Of a stretch of 64,000 nt of DNA, positions 55,688 through 64,000 are shown one piece after another. Below the pieces are notes generated by a model. That model saw nothing but the letters and a program-made list of their open reading frames with translations, was not told the DNA's origin and did not search any database. Numbering within the stretch: position 1 is the first letter of the stretch; each line of letters opens with the position of its first letter. Source of the DNA: Paenibacillus sp. RUD330. GTDB lineage: Bacteria > Bacillota > Bacilli > Paenibacillales > Paenibacillaceae. The DNA lies in NCBI RefSeq assembly GCF_002243345.2, contig NZ_CP022655.2, positions 615,036 through 679,035 on the forward strand, written 5' to 3'. A program made the translations under genes and the position numbers.

Positions 55688-57130
55688 ATAGTCGAGGAAC
55701 AATCTCAGATGCTGTCTCGCGAGCAGATCTATAACGAGGTGTGGGAGCTGTCGCTTGCTGGCGTTGCTAGGAAGTATGGCACTTCGTACGGTCTATTATA
55801 TAAGCTTTGTAAAGAAGCAAATGTGCCTGTACCTCCTTCAGGGTATTGGACGAAGTTATATTTCGGAAAGTCGGTATCGAAACCACCTCTTCCAAACTCC
55901 ACTTTAAATGAAGTTGCTATTCCTCGTGCGAATGCGAAAACGCCGCGGGTAAGAGTACAGAATATTGATAAGGGTATGGCAACCATTTCAGAAGCAATAC
56001 TTGAGGACACGCAGCAGGATGGAAACGCGGTAAACAATGCTGGTGCCGGTCCGAAAAACGTTAAGAATGATGATGTCTTGGAAGCAAGATTGGATATTGG
56101 CGCATTGTCACTATCCAAATCAAGAAAAAACCAAAAAAATTTCGATAATCGATCTTATTCTGAAGGCGCACACAATAACTTTTTGTTTAAGTTGGCATTC
56201 CTCGACGAGGATGAAAGGAACAAGGTATTTGATTTAGCGAATCAGGTACAGATTCCGCATGAAAAGGCCAAGACGCACCCTTTAGTTGCCGCACATAAGA
56301 ACGTTGTAAGTGACTGGAATAAGAACGATAAAAAAGAAGTTGGGGCTCAAAGAAGTCGTCAAAACTACAGCTCGTATAAGTCCAGTCCTCCATTTTTAGC
56401 GGGCGTGATTTCGAAAGAGACGCTTCCGCGTGTTTATCGAATCCTTGGGGCACTTATTCATGCTATAGAACAGTTGGGAGGCTCAGTGACGGATTCTCTC
56501 ACATTTATTGTTCGGAATGAGTCGGTATCCCTAGAGATATATGAAATGCAGGACAAAGTCGATCATGTTACAACAAAGTCAGAAGAAAATCAGATCCGAA
56601 AATATGAGGAGGACAAAAAACGGTACTCCTGGGCTTCGAAACCGAATTTACGCAAATATGATTATGTGTTTAACGGGCAGCTGTGCATCAATATAAATCA
56701 GACTCAAAATAAAAGGTTTCGTGATACCAAATCTTCCATTGTGGAAGACCAATTAGGAATTCTTCTGATCGAGATGTATGAAGCATCCGAAATTATACGA
56801 AAAGAGCGAGAAGCGCGCGAAGAAGAGCGTCGTAAACGCGAAGAAGCAGAGAGATTGAGAGAAGAACGCCGAGAACGTTATATGATTGAGGTCGAGCGCA
56901 CAGTTGCATTAACAAATTTGGCTCAGGATTACGAGATGGCGTGCAAGATCAGAGCATTTGTTGCAGCTTTGGAATCATCCGGCAAAGGGGATGATTTAAA
57001 ATGGATCGATTGGGCAAAGAGGAAAGCCGATTGGTATGATCCGATAATAGCTAGAGAAGACGAGTTTCTTGGGAAGCGTGAACACGGGAAAGGAAAAGAT
57101 TTTAAAACTGAACATTCGTGGTGGCAATAG
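55688..57130 (+). CDS. Uncharacterised HTH-containing protein, apparent AUA start
   Basis: A 480-residue protein of unknown function. AAGGAGG (55673-55679) is eight bases before an ATA at 55688, in frame with the next ATG 21 bases later; no ATG, GTG or TTG fits the site, so AUA initiation is likely (473 residues if the downstream ATG is used). The N-terminus (LSREQIYNEVWELSLAGVARKYGTSYGLLYKLCKEANVPVPPSGYW) is an HTH-like domain seen in phage and defence-island proteins. The middle is charged; a Glu/Arg coiled coil (about residues 355-400) precedes the C-terminus. It lies between the ars block and the ABC-3C operon. Confidence 0.75.
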   Translation: MVEEQSQMLSREQIYNEVWELSLAGVARKYGTSYGLLYKLCKEANVPVPPSGYWTKLYFGKSVSKPPLPNSTLNEVAIPRANAKTPRVRVQNIDKGMATISEAILEDTQQDGNAVNNAGAGPKNVKNDDVLEARLDIGALSLSKSRKNQKNFDNRSYSEGAHNNFLFKLAFLDEDERNKVFDLANQVQIPHEKAKTHPLVAAHKNVVSDWNKNDKKEVGAQRSRQNYSSYKSSPPFLAGVISKETLPRVYRILGALIHAIEQLGGSVTDSLTFIVRNESVSLEIYEMQDKVDHVTTKSEENQIRKYEEDKKRYSWASKPNLRKYDYVFNGQLCININQTQNKRFRDTKSSIVEDQLGILLIEMYEASEIIRKEREAREEERRKREEAERLREERRERYMIEVERTVALTNLAQDYEMACKIRAFVAALESSGKGDDLKWIDWAKRKADWYDPIIAREDEFLGKREHGKGKDFKTEHSWWQ

Positions 57131-57233
57131 CTTTTCAGGAACTCTTAAAAACATATTTTTTCCTACTCCGATCATTTTTGCACGTAATAGTACTCATTCA
57201 GAAGTGTGAGGCGATTATTTTTGTTCAATCCAA

Positions 57234-57310
57234 AAGGTCACCCAAAGGTCACCCTGAGGTCACCCTGAGGTCACCCTGAGGTCACCCTGAGGTCACCCAA
57301 AGGTCACTTT
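57234..57310. repeat. Seven tandem 11-bp iterons, GGTCACC-based
   Basis: AAGGTCACCCA, AAGGTCACCCT, then four GAGGTCACCC(T/A) and AAGGTCACTTT follow one another at exactly 11 bp. The core GGTCACC is a near palindrome (GGTNACC). The 331-bp gap to the next gene start contains this array and AT-rich sequence. No gene is seen. Confidence 0.88.
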
Positions 57311-57461
57311 CATGGGGAAATTTGGTTGAGGATACTTGAATATAATGCTAACATTATAATGATAAGGAAATGCAAGGTGCTTCATTACTATTTGACTAGA
57401 CTATAATTACTAACCTTGCTACTGATCGTGTTTTTCATCCCCAATCCAGGAGTTGAAGTCA

Positions 57462-58706
57462 GTGGGCAAAACAAATAAAGAAAAATTAAAAGAAGAAGTT
57501 AAATTAGCCAACACACATGTTCCCGATAAAGTATACGCCTATTCGTTACAAGTACGACACGCTTTATATGAACTTCAGAGCTGTTCGTCTAACGATATAG
57601 TAAGTGTAGAGGTACTCGAAGATGTGGCTGTTGTAAAATCAGATGGATCTGTAGATGCCATACAGCTAAAAAGTGTTCTTTCAAACAACAACCCTATTTC
57701 AAATCGCGCGAAGGATTTATGGAAAACTCTTTATAATTGGTTATTATCCGTAACAAATCAAGAACTTGATGTTCACAACACAAAATTCACCCTTTTTGTA
57801 ACAGCAGATAGAAAAGGATCAATTGCGGACTCCTTTAACGATGCAGCTACATTAGAGAAAGCACAAGCAGCTTGGGAAGCTGCAAGACAAGAGTTTTATA
57901 AAGATACAGGGGATGAAAAAGAGCTCTCAGACGAGTATGCATTATATATAAGAAATTTTTTTAAACCTCAGAATAGATCACTTGCAAGTCAGATCATTCA
58001 AAAATTTTGTTTGAAAACCATAAAAACAAACCATACTTCCCTTCTGTACGAAACGTTCTGTGAAAAAGCAATGATAGAAGAAGATTTAGGAGATATCTTA
58101 TTTACGTATATGTTGGGATGGGTTGATAAGAAGTTATCTGAATTAGTTGAAAATAAACAACCAATGTGTTTATCGTATCAAGAATATAGAACAGAACTTA
58201 TTGCGATCAGACGTGAATATAACCAAAAGCAGAGCTTAAAAGAATTAGCTCCAAGACCCACCGAACAGGAAGTTCAGGATGAGATGAGTGCATTAAGAAG
58301 ATATGTCGAACAATTAGATGTTGTGGAATGCGATTATACGGAGAAAATTGAAGCAATAAATGATTATCTCCGAGCCTCTACTAACCGAACAATCTGGGCT
58401 AGGCGCGGGGATATCAGTGATGGAAATCTGACAAGCTATCAAGAAACACTAGTGAAAAAATGGGGTACTCAACGAAAAATTTTATCACTTCAATATAAGC
58501 ATCTAAATCTTTCCCCCGAAGAATTGGGAAAGTTATTGTACCTTGAATGTAAAAATGAACCGATTAATATAGATCATCTTTATGTGCCAGATTTTTTTAC
58601 TGCAGGATGTTATCACGCTTTATCTGATGATGTAGAAATTGGCTGGCATCCAAATTATAAAGATATTTTCATGCCAGGGAGTGGATTAAGTGTCCAACTT
58701 AAATAA
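57462..58706 (+). CDS. ABC-three-component system nuclease-like component
   Basis: The GTG at 57462 follows AGGAG by nine bases and gives 414 residues. The N-terminal 70 residues carry a PD-(D/E)xK-like pattern: E50-x2-E53-D54 in VEVLEDVAVVK and then D65-x2-Q68-x-K70 (VDAIQLKSV), as in DUF4297/Cap4-type effectors that cut DNA. The C-terminal half (about 300-414) ends in a Trp-His-Pro-rich region resembling the C-terminal module shared by ABC-3C effectors. It overlaps the next gene by 17 bases. Role inferred: DNA-degrading effector regulated by the partner ATPase. Confidence 0.65.
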   Translation: MGKTNKEKLKEEVKLANTHVPDKVYAYSLQVRHALYELQSCSSNDIVSVEVLEDVAVVKSDGSVDAIQLKSVLSNNNPISNRAKDLWKTLYNWLLSVTNQELDVHNTKFTLFVTADRKGSIADSFNDAATLEKAQAAWEAARQEFYKDTGDEKELSDEYALYIRNFFKPQNRSLASQIIQKFCLKTIKTNHTSLLYETFCEKAMIEEDLGDILFTYMLGWVDKKLSELVENKQPMCLSYQEYRTELIAIRREYNQKQSLKELAPRPTEQEVQDEMSALRRYVEQLDVVECDYTEKIEAINDYLRASTNRTIWARRGDISDGNLTSYQETLVKKWGTQRKILSLQYKHLNLSPEELGKLLYLECKNEPINIDHLYVPDFFTAGCYHALSDDVEIGWHPNYKDIFMPGSGLSVQLK

Positions 58707-59187
58707 GGAAATTCAAAACGTTCAGAACCCTGTATTCGGTGCATTTATTATATGGAACTTTGTAAGAGGTTACTATAGTAATAATAAAACGTTAATCCCA
58801 TTCCCCCTATTATTTATTGTTTTACCAGTAATATGCCGTGAAGATATGGCCGAATTGTTGTTTTCCACTAATAAGCCTTCAGGCCTCCGAACCTTTGCTA
58901 ACAAATTTCTTTCAACAAAAGTGCTTAAAAATGATCTTGTATCAAATATTCATATAAGTGTATCCAACATGAAAGAACTATCACTTCAGTCGATCCAAAT
59001 AGCTCTCTACTCTTCCCTCATTGCTTTAGATTATGAGGAAGCGCTGGCTTTTCCTTTTACAACAACTGAACGAAAACAAGAACCCAAATCTATAGTTAAA
59101 CTCGGAAAAGCTTCAGAAAAATTGGGATTTTGGTGTTCCCAACTAACTCTTCATGAAATATCTCAAATACTAAAAGTGAGGTTTTAA
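58690..59187 (+). CDS. ABC-three-component system middle component
   Basis: A 165-residue helical protein with a GTG start overlapping the preceding stop. It has no transmembrane helix or catalytic motif. Its size and place between an effector and a DUF3732 ATPase match the 'middle component' of ABC-3C systems, which starts with a short region like NPVFGAFIIWNFVRGY. Recognised mainly by position and by this N-terminal pattern. Four bases separate it from the ATPase gene. Confidence 0.6.
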   Translation: MSNLNKEIQNVQNPVFGAFIIWNFVRGYYSNNKTLIPFPLLFIVLPVICREDMAELLFSTNKPSGLRTFANKFLSTKVLKNDLVSNIHISVSNMKELSLQSIQIALYSSLIALDYEEALAFPFTTTERKQEPKSIVKLGKASEKLGFWCSQLTLHEISQILKVRF

Positions 59188-59190
59188 ACA

Positions 59191-61167
59191 ATGGATTTCC
59201 AAATAAAAAGACTTATCCTTTGGTCAAAAGAACCTCAATTCAAGCCAAAGGAGATTGAGTTTAAAACTAATTCCGTGAATATTATAACTGGTGCATCTCG
59301 TACTGGGAAATCTGCAATTATTCCTATAATCGATTATTGTTTAGCCTCGGATTCTTGCTATATACCTGTTAATACAATCAGAAATGCCTGTAGTTGGTTT
59401 GGTATCGTCATTGAAGTCAATCAAAAACAAGTGCTTCTAGCTAGACAAGAGCCTGGGCTCCAGAAGTCTACCGATAATATGTACATCGCATCCGATATTG
59501 AAGTTGAAGTCCCTGATACCCCTATAAAAAATACTAATAGAGATTCAGTTAAAAAATTTTTAGATGAATTGTCATCTTTGACTTTTTTAGACATCGATGC
59601 TGAGAATTCGAGTAACTACCTAGGTAGACCATCTTTTAGAGATTTAATGGCATTTTGTTTTCAACCTCAAAATATTGTAGCAAATGCAAACACATTATTT
59701 TATAAAGCGGATACTACAGAGCATAGAACAAAGCTTATAAATATTTTCCCATATATACTTGGTGCAGTTACCCCAGATATTCTTGCGAAGCGACAAGAAA
59801 TTAATAATCTTACTAGAGTACTAAAGCGCAAAGAAAAAGAGCTAGTAAAGCTCAAAGAGGTATCCGAGAAATGGAAATCCGAAGTAAATGGCTGGCTTGC
59901 AATAGCACAAGAGTTTGGTCTTATTAAATTGAATGGATTAAAAGACCTTTCGTTTGAGGAACAAATTGAAATCCTTACATTAGTATCAGAGAAACGAGCA
60001 TCGGATTCAAGCATTCTTAATAACAACATTGAAGCTTCCTCACAAGAAATTGTCGCCTTAAGGAAGGAGGAAAGTGAGCTATCTCTAAAGCTCTCATCCT
60101 TGAAAAATCGTTATACCGAAATGCGACAATTGATGAATAGTCTGGACGGGTATCGTGAATCTTTGACAATTCAAGTTGAACGCTTAAATATTTCTAAATG
60201 GTTAAAGAGCCTGACAGAAGACAATGAAACTTGTCCATTATTCGGAAAAACTAAAGAACATCCAAAGGAACAAATTGATAAATTCTACACCAATTTAATT
60301 AAGCTTGAAGATGAAACGGGATTTACAAATAAAATCCCAGCAGCATTTGAGCGCGAATTCGATAATGTAAAATCGGAAATCAGTATATTATCAGAGCAGA
60401 TTACGGCAGTACAAAAAAGAATTAAATTACAAAGCCAAATTAGAAATTCTGCCGCGCATGAAAAATATACTGTTGAGAATATCTCCAGATTTATTGGCCA
60501 AGTACAATATGCAAACGAAACATTTAAGTCATTAGGCACAGATAGTGAATTAATTCTTGAGATAGAAGCCATCAACGAAACATTATCAAATTTAAGAGCA
60601 CAGGTTAATGAAAGTGCAGTAATTCAAAGGGTCAATTCAGCAATTAATAAAATTGGAGCCTATGCAATAAGACTCTTACCATTACTTGATTCAGAACGCC
60701 CAAATGATCCCATTCGAATTGATTATCAGAACCTAACTGTTGTTGTCAGTGGACAAGATGGGCGTGACGATTTTCTTTGGGAAATAGGCAGTGGTTCGAA
60801 TTGGCTTGCTTATCACATCTCAGTGACACTTGCATTTCATTTATTTTTCAACCAGCAAGGCCATTCACCAGTACCAGGATTCATTGTTTATGACCAACCT
60901 AGCCAGGTTTATTTCCCTAAAAAAATGGCAGTCAGAGAAAATGAACAAGAATTAGATCCTAAGCTTGAAAATGATGAAGATAGAATTGCTGTTAAAAAAA
61001 TCTTTGAAACAATGTCAGAAGCGTTAAAGATATCTCAGTCAAAATTTCAAGTTATCGTATTAGAACATGCTGATAGCAGTATTTGGGGCGACATTCATAA
61101 CGTCAACGAAGTTTGTGAATGGCGCGGCGACAATAATAAGCTCATTCCTGAAGAATGGATTAAATAA
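59191..61167 (+). CDS. DUF3732 SMC-like ABC ATPase
   Basis: The 658-residue protein has Walker A GASRTGKS (G34-S41), a long coiled-coil middle (about 200-500), the ABC signature-like GSGSNWLAYH, and Walker B FIVYDQPSQ. In place of the usual catalytic Glu, the residue after Asp is Gln, as is typical of DUF3732. This is the ABC ATPase of ABC-3C conflict systems, expected to sense foreign DNA or a replication state and trigger the effector. It overlaps nothing and has 33 bases to the helicase gene. Confidence 0.75.
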   Translation: MDFQIKRLILWSKEPQFKPKEIEFKTNSVNIITGASRTGKSAIIPIIDYCLASDSCYIPVNTIRNACSWFGIVIEVNQKQVLLARQEPGLQKSTDNMYIASDIEVEVPDTPIKNTNRDSVKKFLDELSSLTFLDIDAENSSNYLGRPSFRDLMAFCFQPQNIVANANTLFYKADTTEHRTKLINIFPYILGAVTPDILAKRQEINNLTRVLKRKEKELVKLKEVSEKWKSEVNGWLAIAQEFGLIKLNGLKDLSFEEQIEILTLVSEKRASDSSILNNNIEASSQEIVALRKEESELSLKLSSLKNRYTEMRQLMNSLDGYRESLTIQVERLNISKWLKSLTEDNETCPLFGKTKEHPKEQIDKFYTNLIKLEDETGFTNKIPAAFEREFDNVKSEISILSEQITAVQKRIKLQSQIRNSAAHEKYTVENISRFIGQVQYANETFKSLGTDSELILEIEAINETLSNLRAQVNESAVIQRVNSAINKIGAYAIRLLPLLDSERPNDPIRIDYQNLTVVVSGQDGRDDFLWEIGSGSNWLAYHISVTLAFHLFFNQQGHSPVPGFIVYDQPSQVYFPKKMAVRENEQELDPKLENDEDRIAVKKIFETMSEALKISQSKFQVIVLEHADSSIWGDIHNVNEVCEWRGDNNKLIPEEWIK

Positions 61168-61200
61168 TAACAAAATATTGTCACAGAACGGGGTGGAGAC

Positions 61201-63747
61201 TTGTCTTTTGACTTTAGCCAATTTTTTAACAAGACAACTGGTCCTAGGGAACAACATCCAATAAAAATATATGATAACTTACCGAAAGGAAAGGTTAATG
61301 ACCTCTGGCGAGGGCAGTACTTAGCACTTGAGGAATTACATCATATATTAGATCAAGGAAAAAAGCATGTTGTTGTACTTCTTAATACTGGAGGAGGAAA
61401 AACGGTAATTGGGCTCTTAGAGGGGCAATCAATTACTAATCGTTCTTTAGACAGAGTTTTTTACTTGTGCGGTTCAAATCAACTTATTGTTCAAACGGCT
61501 CAAGCTGCAGAAAGACTGGGACTTTCCGTAGCCACGTATTTTAATAGGAATATGGTTAATGAGCTTGAATTTAATACTGGCGAAATTCAATGCTTAACTA
61601 ATTACCAAACCTTATTCAATGGGAAGAATACTCGTTTTAGAAGAGATATTGAAGGGATAATTTTCGATGATGCCCATGTTGCCTCTCACATCGTAAGAGA
61701 AAATTTCACTCTTCAAATTCCTGAATCTGAATTTCCTACGACTTATGCAACGTTAGTTGGGCAGGTCAGACAGTATTTTGAGTCTATACACAGAGGGCCT
61801 GAATTCGATCAGGTGGTTACTTTTAAGGATGATCCAAGTGTTCTTTTTATTCCTCTTTTTGTTTGGAGGCAAGTCGTAAGCCGCGTTATTGAGTCCCTCA
61901 CAAACGAGGGTGTTACTACTAAAAAGGTCTCTATGTTCGCTTGGGAACACTTACGAAATAATTTGGATCTATGTGTAGCATTTCTAAGTTCAGATGGAAT
62001 TGAGATATCGCCATTCCTACCACCAGTTAATACTTTACCTTTTATGTCTTCATCAGTAACGAAAGTATTCTTATCCGCAACTATGCAAAACAAACCAGAA
62101 TTTGTTCGTACTTTTGGCTTCCTACCCGATGCATGTATCGAGCCTAAAACAAGCGCAGGAGAATCAGAGCGTCTTATTGTGACACCATATGTTAATCCTG
62201 AACTTAAAGAAGGCATGTTTAATTATATTATCGCTATTTCGAAATACTCCAAGATACTTATTATTCCCAAAAGTGAGCCTAGAGCTAAACGTTGGCGTGA
62301 GCATGAGATGACTTTTTCATCAGATGATTTTACACAAAAAGTTGAAGAATTCAAAAAAGCAAAGAACGGTATATTAGTCGCCCCTGCTAGATTTGAAGGA
62401 ATGGATTTCCCTGGAGACACATGTAGATTTCTCGTAATAGATGGCCTCCCATCTGGAACTGGTAATATGGAAAAGTTCTTGTGGAACAATCTGGGGGATA
62501 ACAAATTTCTGCAAGGAACAGTTGCTTCTAGGTTGATTCAAGCAATGGGCAGGATTTCAAGAGGAAATGATGATTACGGTGTCGTTTTTCTACTTGGAGA
62601 TGACATTGGCGATTGGATCACAAGAGGAAGCAATCGCCAAGTAATTCCCCCATATGCTCGTGCTCAATTGGAACTTGGCGAACAACTCACTAAGAGTATC
62701 TCTGACTTTCAAAATTTGCACAAGTTAGTAGTGTCCGTAGTTGCTGTCCCACGTGATCCTGGATGGACTTCTGTGCACACAGCAAGGATACAACCTCATT
62801 CTGTTGCTAATGAAAAGCTTTCCGGAGATACTACGAGTGATTTTGAAGAACATGGTATACAAGTTGCATTTGCTGAACGGAAATTTTTAGAACATTTATG
62901 GGATCGGGAGTATCAACAAGCTGCACGAGCCTTAGAACAACATTTAGATTCTATCTTTAATCAAGACAAAGCACTTGCAGCCTGGCATGCACACTGGATA
63001 GGTTATGCTTACCTATTAGGTGGCAATACTTCTGCAGCCGAGAGATACTTTAATAGGGCTTCTAATGCTTATCGAGTCTTAGGCAGAATTAATTCTGATT
63101 CAGTCACTGCTTACGCCCCTCCCGTAATATTTGGCGACTCACAAGGAGAAAGAATCGCAAGTGTTCTCAGTGCGCGTGGTGACTTCAATTATGGATCATT
63201 TAGTGAAATGCAGGATCGTCTCTCTCCTCTTTATACTGAAAAAAATACGACTAATCAATATGAAGAAGCTATATCATGGTTGGGGAAATACTTGGGCTTT
63301 GCATCAAACAGACCTGATTCAGAAACAGGAGGGCGTGGACCGGACATATTTTGGAGTTCTACAGAAATTGACATATTAATTGAGAGTAAAGAAGATAAGA
63401 AAGATACTTCTTTTTACTCGAAAAGAGATGTAGGCCAAGCCTTAAATCACAGTGAATGGTATAAAGAAGAATTCCCAAACTCTGGCCGGAACCATAAGTT
63501 AATGATTGTCGGACCCATTATACCTGCTCATCCAACAGCTAGCCCTGGAGAACAAATGCACATTTGGACACCTTCAGAAATTTCAGCATTGGCCCATCGA
63601 CTATCCTCTTTATTGTTTGATGCATATAATGCAAGTGACAGTGCTACCTACACTGCTACATTAAACAAAATGTTGGATGAAGCAGGAATGACATACTTGA
63701 AATTATTTGACTCTTTGCCTGATCGCCCTATTCAAAGAGTGCAATAG
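61201..63747 (+). CDS. DEAD/DEAH-like helicase fused to a PD-(D/E)xK nuclease motif
   Basis: A TTG start at 61201, 848 residues. SF2 motif I is LLNTGGGKTVIG, motif II is the DDAH of IIFDDAHV, motif III is FLSATM, and motif VI is QAMGRISRG. The middle region (about 585-660) is helical and repeats YxxAxRxLE-type sequence, perhaps TPR-like. The C-terminal 135 residues contain GPD715IFW...E728SK730 (spaced as in the PD-(D/E)xK fold), so it may cleave DNA while translocating. It is the last gene of the operon and immediately follows the ATPase. Function as a fourth defence component is inferred. Confidence 0.78.
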   Translation: MSFDFSQFFNKTTGPREQHPIKIYDNLPKGKVNDLWRGQYLALEELHHILDQGKKHVVVLLNTGGGKTVIGLLEGQSITNRSLDRVFYLCGSNQLIVQTAQAAERLGLSVATYFNRNMVNELEFNTGEIQCLTNYQTLFNGKNTRFRRDIEGIIFDDAHVASHIVRENFTLQIPESEFPTTYATLVGQVRQYFESIHRGPEFDQVVTFKDDPSVLFIPLFVWRQVVSRVIESLTNEGVTTKKVSMFAWEHLRNNLDLCVAFLSSDGIEISPFLPPVNTLPFMSSSVTKVFLSATMQNKPEFVRTFGFLPDACIEPKTSAGESERLIVTPYVNPELKEGMFNYIIAISKYSKILIIPKSEPRAKRWREHEMTFSSDDFTQKVEEFKKAKNGILVAPARFEGMDFPGDTCRFLVIDGLPSGTGNMEKFLWNNLGDNKFLQGTVASRLIQAMGRISRGNDDYGVVFLLGDDIGDWITRGSNRQVIPPYARAQLELGEQLTKSISDFQNLHKLVVSVVAVPRDPGWTSVHTARIQPHSVANEKLSGDTTSDFEEHGIQVAFAERKFLEHLWDREYQQAARALEQHLDSIFNQDKALAAWHAHWIGYAYLLGGNTSAAERYFNRASNAYRVLGRINSDSVTAYAPPVIFGDSQGERIASVLSARGDFNYGSFSEMQDRLSPLYTEKNTTNQYEEAISWLGKYLGFASNRPDSETGGRGPDIFWSSTEIDILIESKEDKKDTSFYSKRDVGQALNHSEWYKEEFPNSGRNHKLMIVGPIIPAHPTASPGEQMHIWTPSEISALAHRLSSLLFDAYNASDSATYTATLNKMLDEAGMTYLKLFDSLPDRPIQRVQ

Positions 63748-63959
63748 ATCAAAAGCCCATCTTGTAAGCTATACCTAGGGTTCAAGTCCTGAATGGCGAA
63801 GGCAGTAATAGCTATATTGGGTTATAGGATAAAGGCTCGGCAGAGCCATATGGATAATGAGTGGGAGCCACGTTGTATACGAAATAGTTAGCTTATTAAT
63901 CACATCGAAATATTCATTCCATAATGCATAGTGTTTTTAAGGTTTAACTCCAAGAAACA

Positions 63960-64000
63960 AAGAGCGAAATCCCGCGTAAAAAGGGGAATCGCTCTTTTTT
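63960..64000 (+). terminator. Terminator at the end of the window
   Basis: AAGAGCGAAATCCC pairs with GGGGAATCGCTCTT (one or two mismatches), followed by T6. The 63748-63959 gap contains a GGCTC-GGCA-GAGCC hairpin and no gene. Confidence 0.8.

Noticed and set aside
57234-57310. Possible CRISPR array
   Set aside because: Repeats are contiguous 11-mers with no spacers and no cas genes are present.
63770-63800. GGTTCAAGTCC resembling a tRNA T-arm near the right end
   Set aside because: The flanking bases do not form a T-stem, and no acceptor, D or anticodon arm can be folded.

Overview
The window looks like a chromosome segment of a high-GC, flagellated Firmicute, most likely Paenibacillus or a near relative. 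The evidence is the pcrB-pcrA-ligA gene order, a T-box leader in front of serS, a CadC/CsoR/ArsR type of metal regulation, Gram-positive ribosome binding sites, and a SigD-type flagellar promoter. Genus is inferred from gene content and order; no 16S rRNA is present.

Bases 1-25097 are GC-rich core chromosome: an IS3-family transposase end, motAB, uvrB-uvrA, a ferredoxin nitrite/sulfite reductase, a small membrane protein, a sugar isomerase-like TIM barrel, a membrane protein, T-box-serS, a large U32 protein (probable rRNA hydroxylase), a nucleoside hydrolase, a hypothetical protein, then pcrB-pcrA-ligA. Intergenic gaps in this part carry several unrelated short tandem repeats.

The ligA gene is cut at codon 352, inside the conserved VGRTG motif that opens the OB fold. 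Foreign AT-rich DNA starts there and continues to the window end. The first complete gene of the foreign DNA is a full-length, low-GC NAD-dependent DNA ligase. The element therefore breaks a normally essential host gene and brings a replacement. Its left end holds three copies of a 10-bp motif, as expected of a transposase-binding end. The right end lies outside the window.

Bases 25.1-64 kb are accessory cargo. A serine resolvase with a likely res site (28.3-29.1 kb) is followed by a copper block: multicopper oxidase, MFS exporter, two CsoR paralogues, CopZ, CopA, a His-rich lipoprotein, a siroheme-reductase-like half protein, glutaredoxin, methyltransferase, TVP38 protein, a two-component system, two lipoproteins, a four-helix Cys-rich copper storage protein and tiny Met-rich membrane proteins. 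Four near-identical 17-bp CsoR-type operators tie the three promoters together. Next, a block bounded by ~55-bp inverted repeats (45190-45240 and 55566-55620) holds a CopZ-N-like metalloprotein, cadA-cadC and a long arsenic set (two arsenate reductases, arsR, arsB, arsI, a tyrosine phosphatase, a Cys-rich MarR, arsO, a broken flavodoxin-fold reductase, a Cys-tailed peptide, arsM).

The last part (55.7-64 kb) is AT-rich and looks like a defence module: an uncharacterised HTH protein with an apparent AUA start, an 11-bp iteron array, and a four-gene operon with a PD-(D/E)xK-like nuclease, a small middle component, a DUF3732 SMC-like ATPase and a helicase with its own C-terminal PD-(D/E)xK motif. 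This matches the layout of ABC-three-component (ABC-3C) conflict systems.
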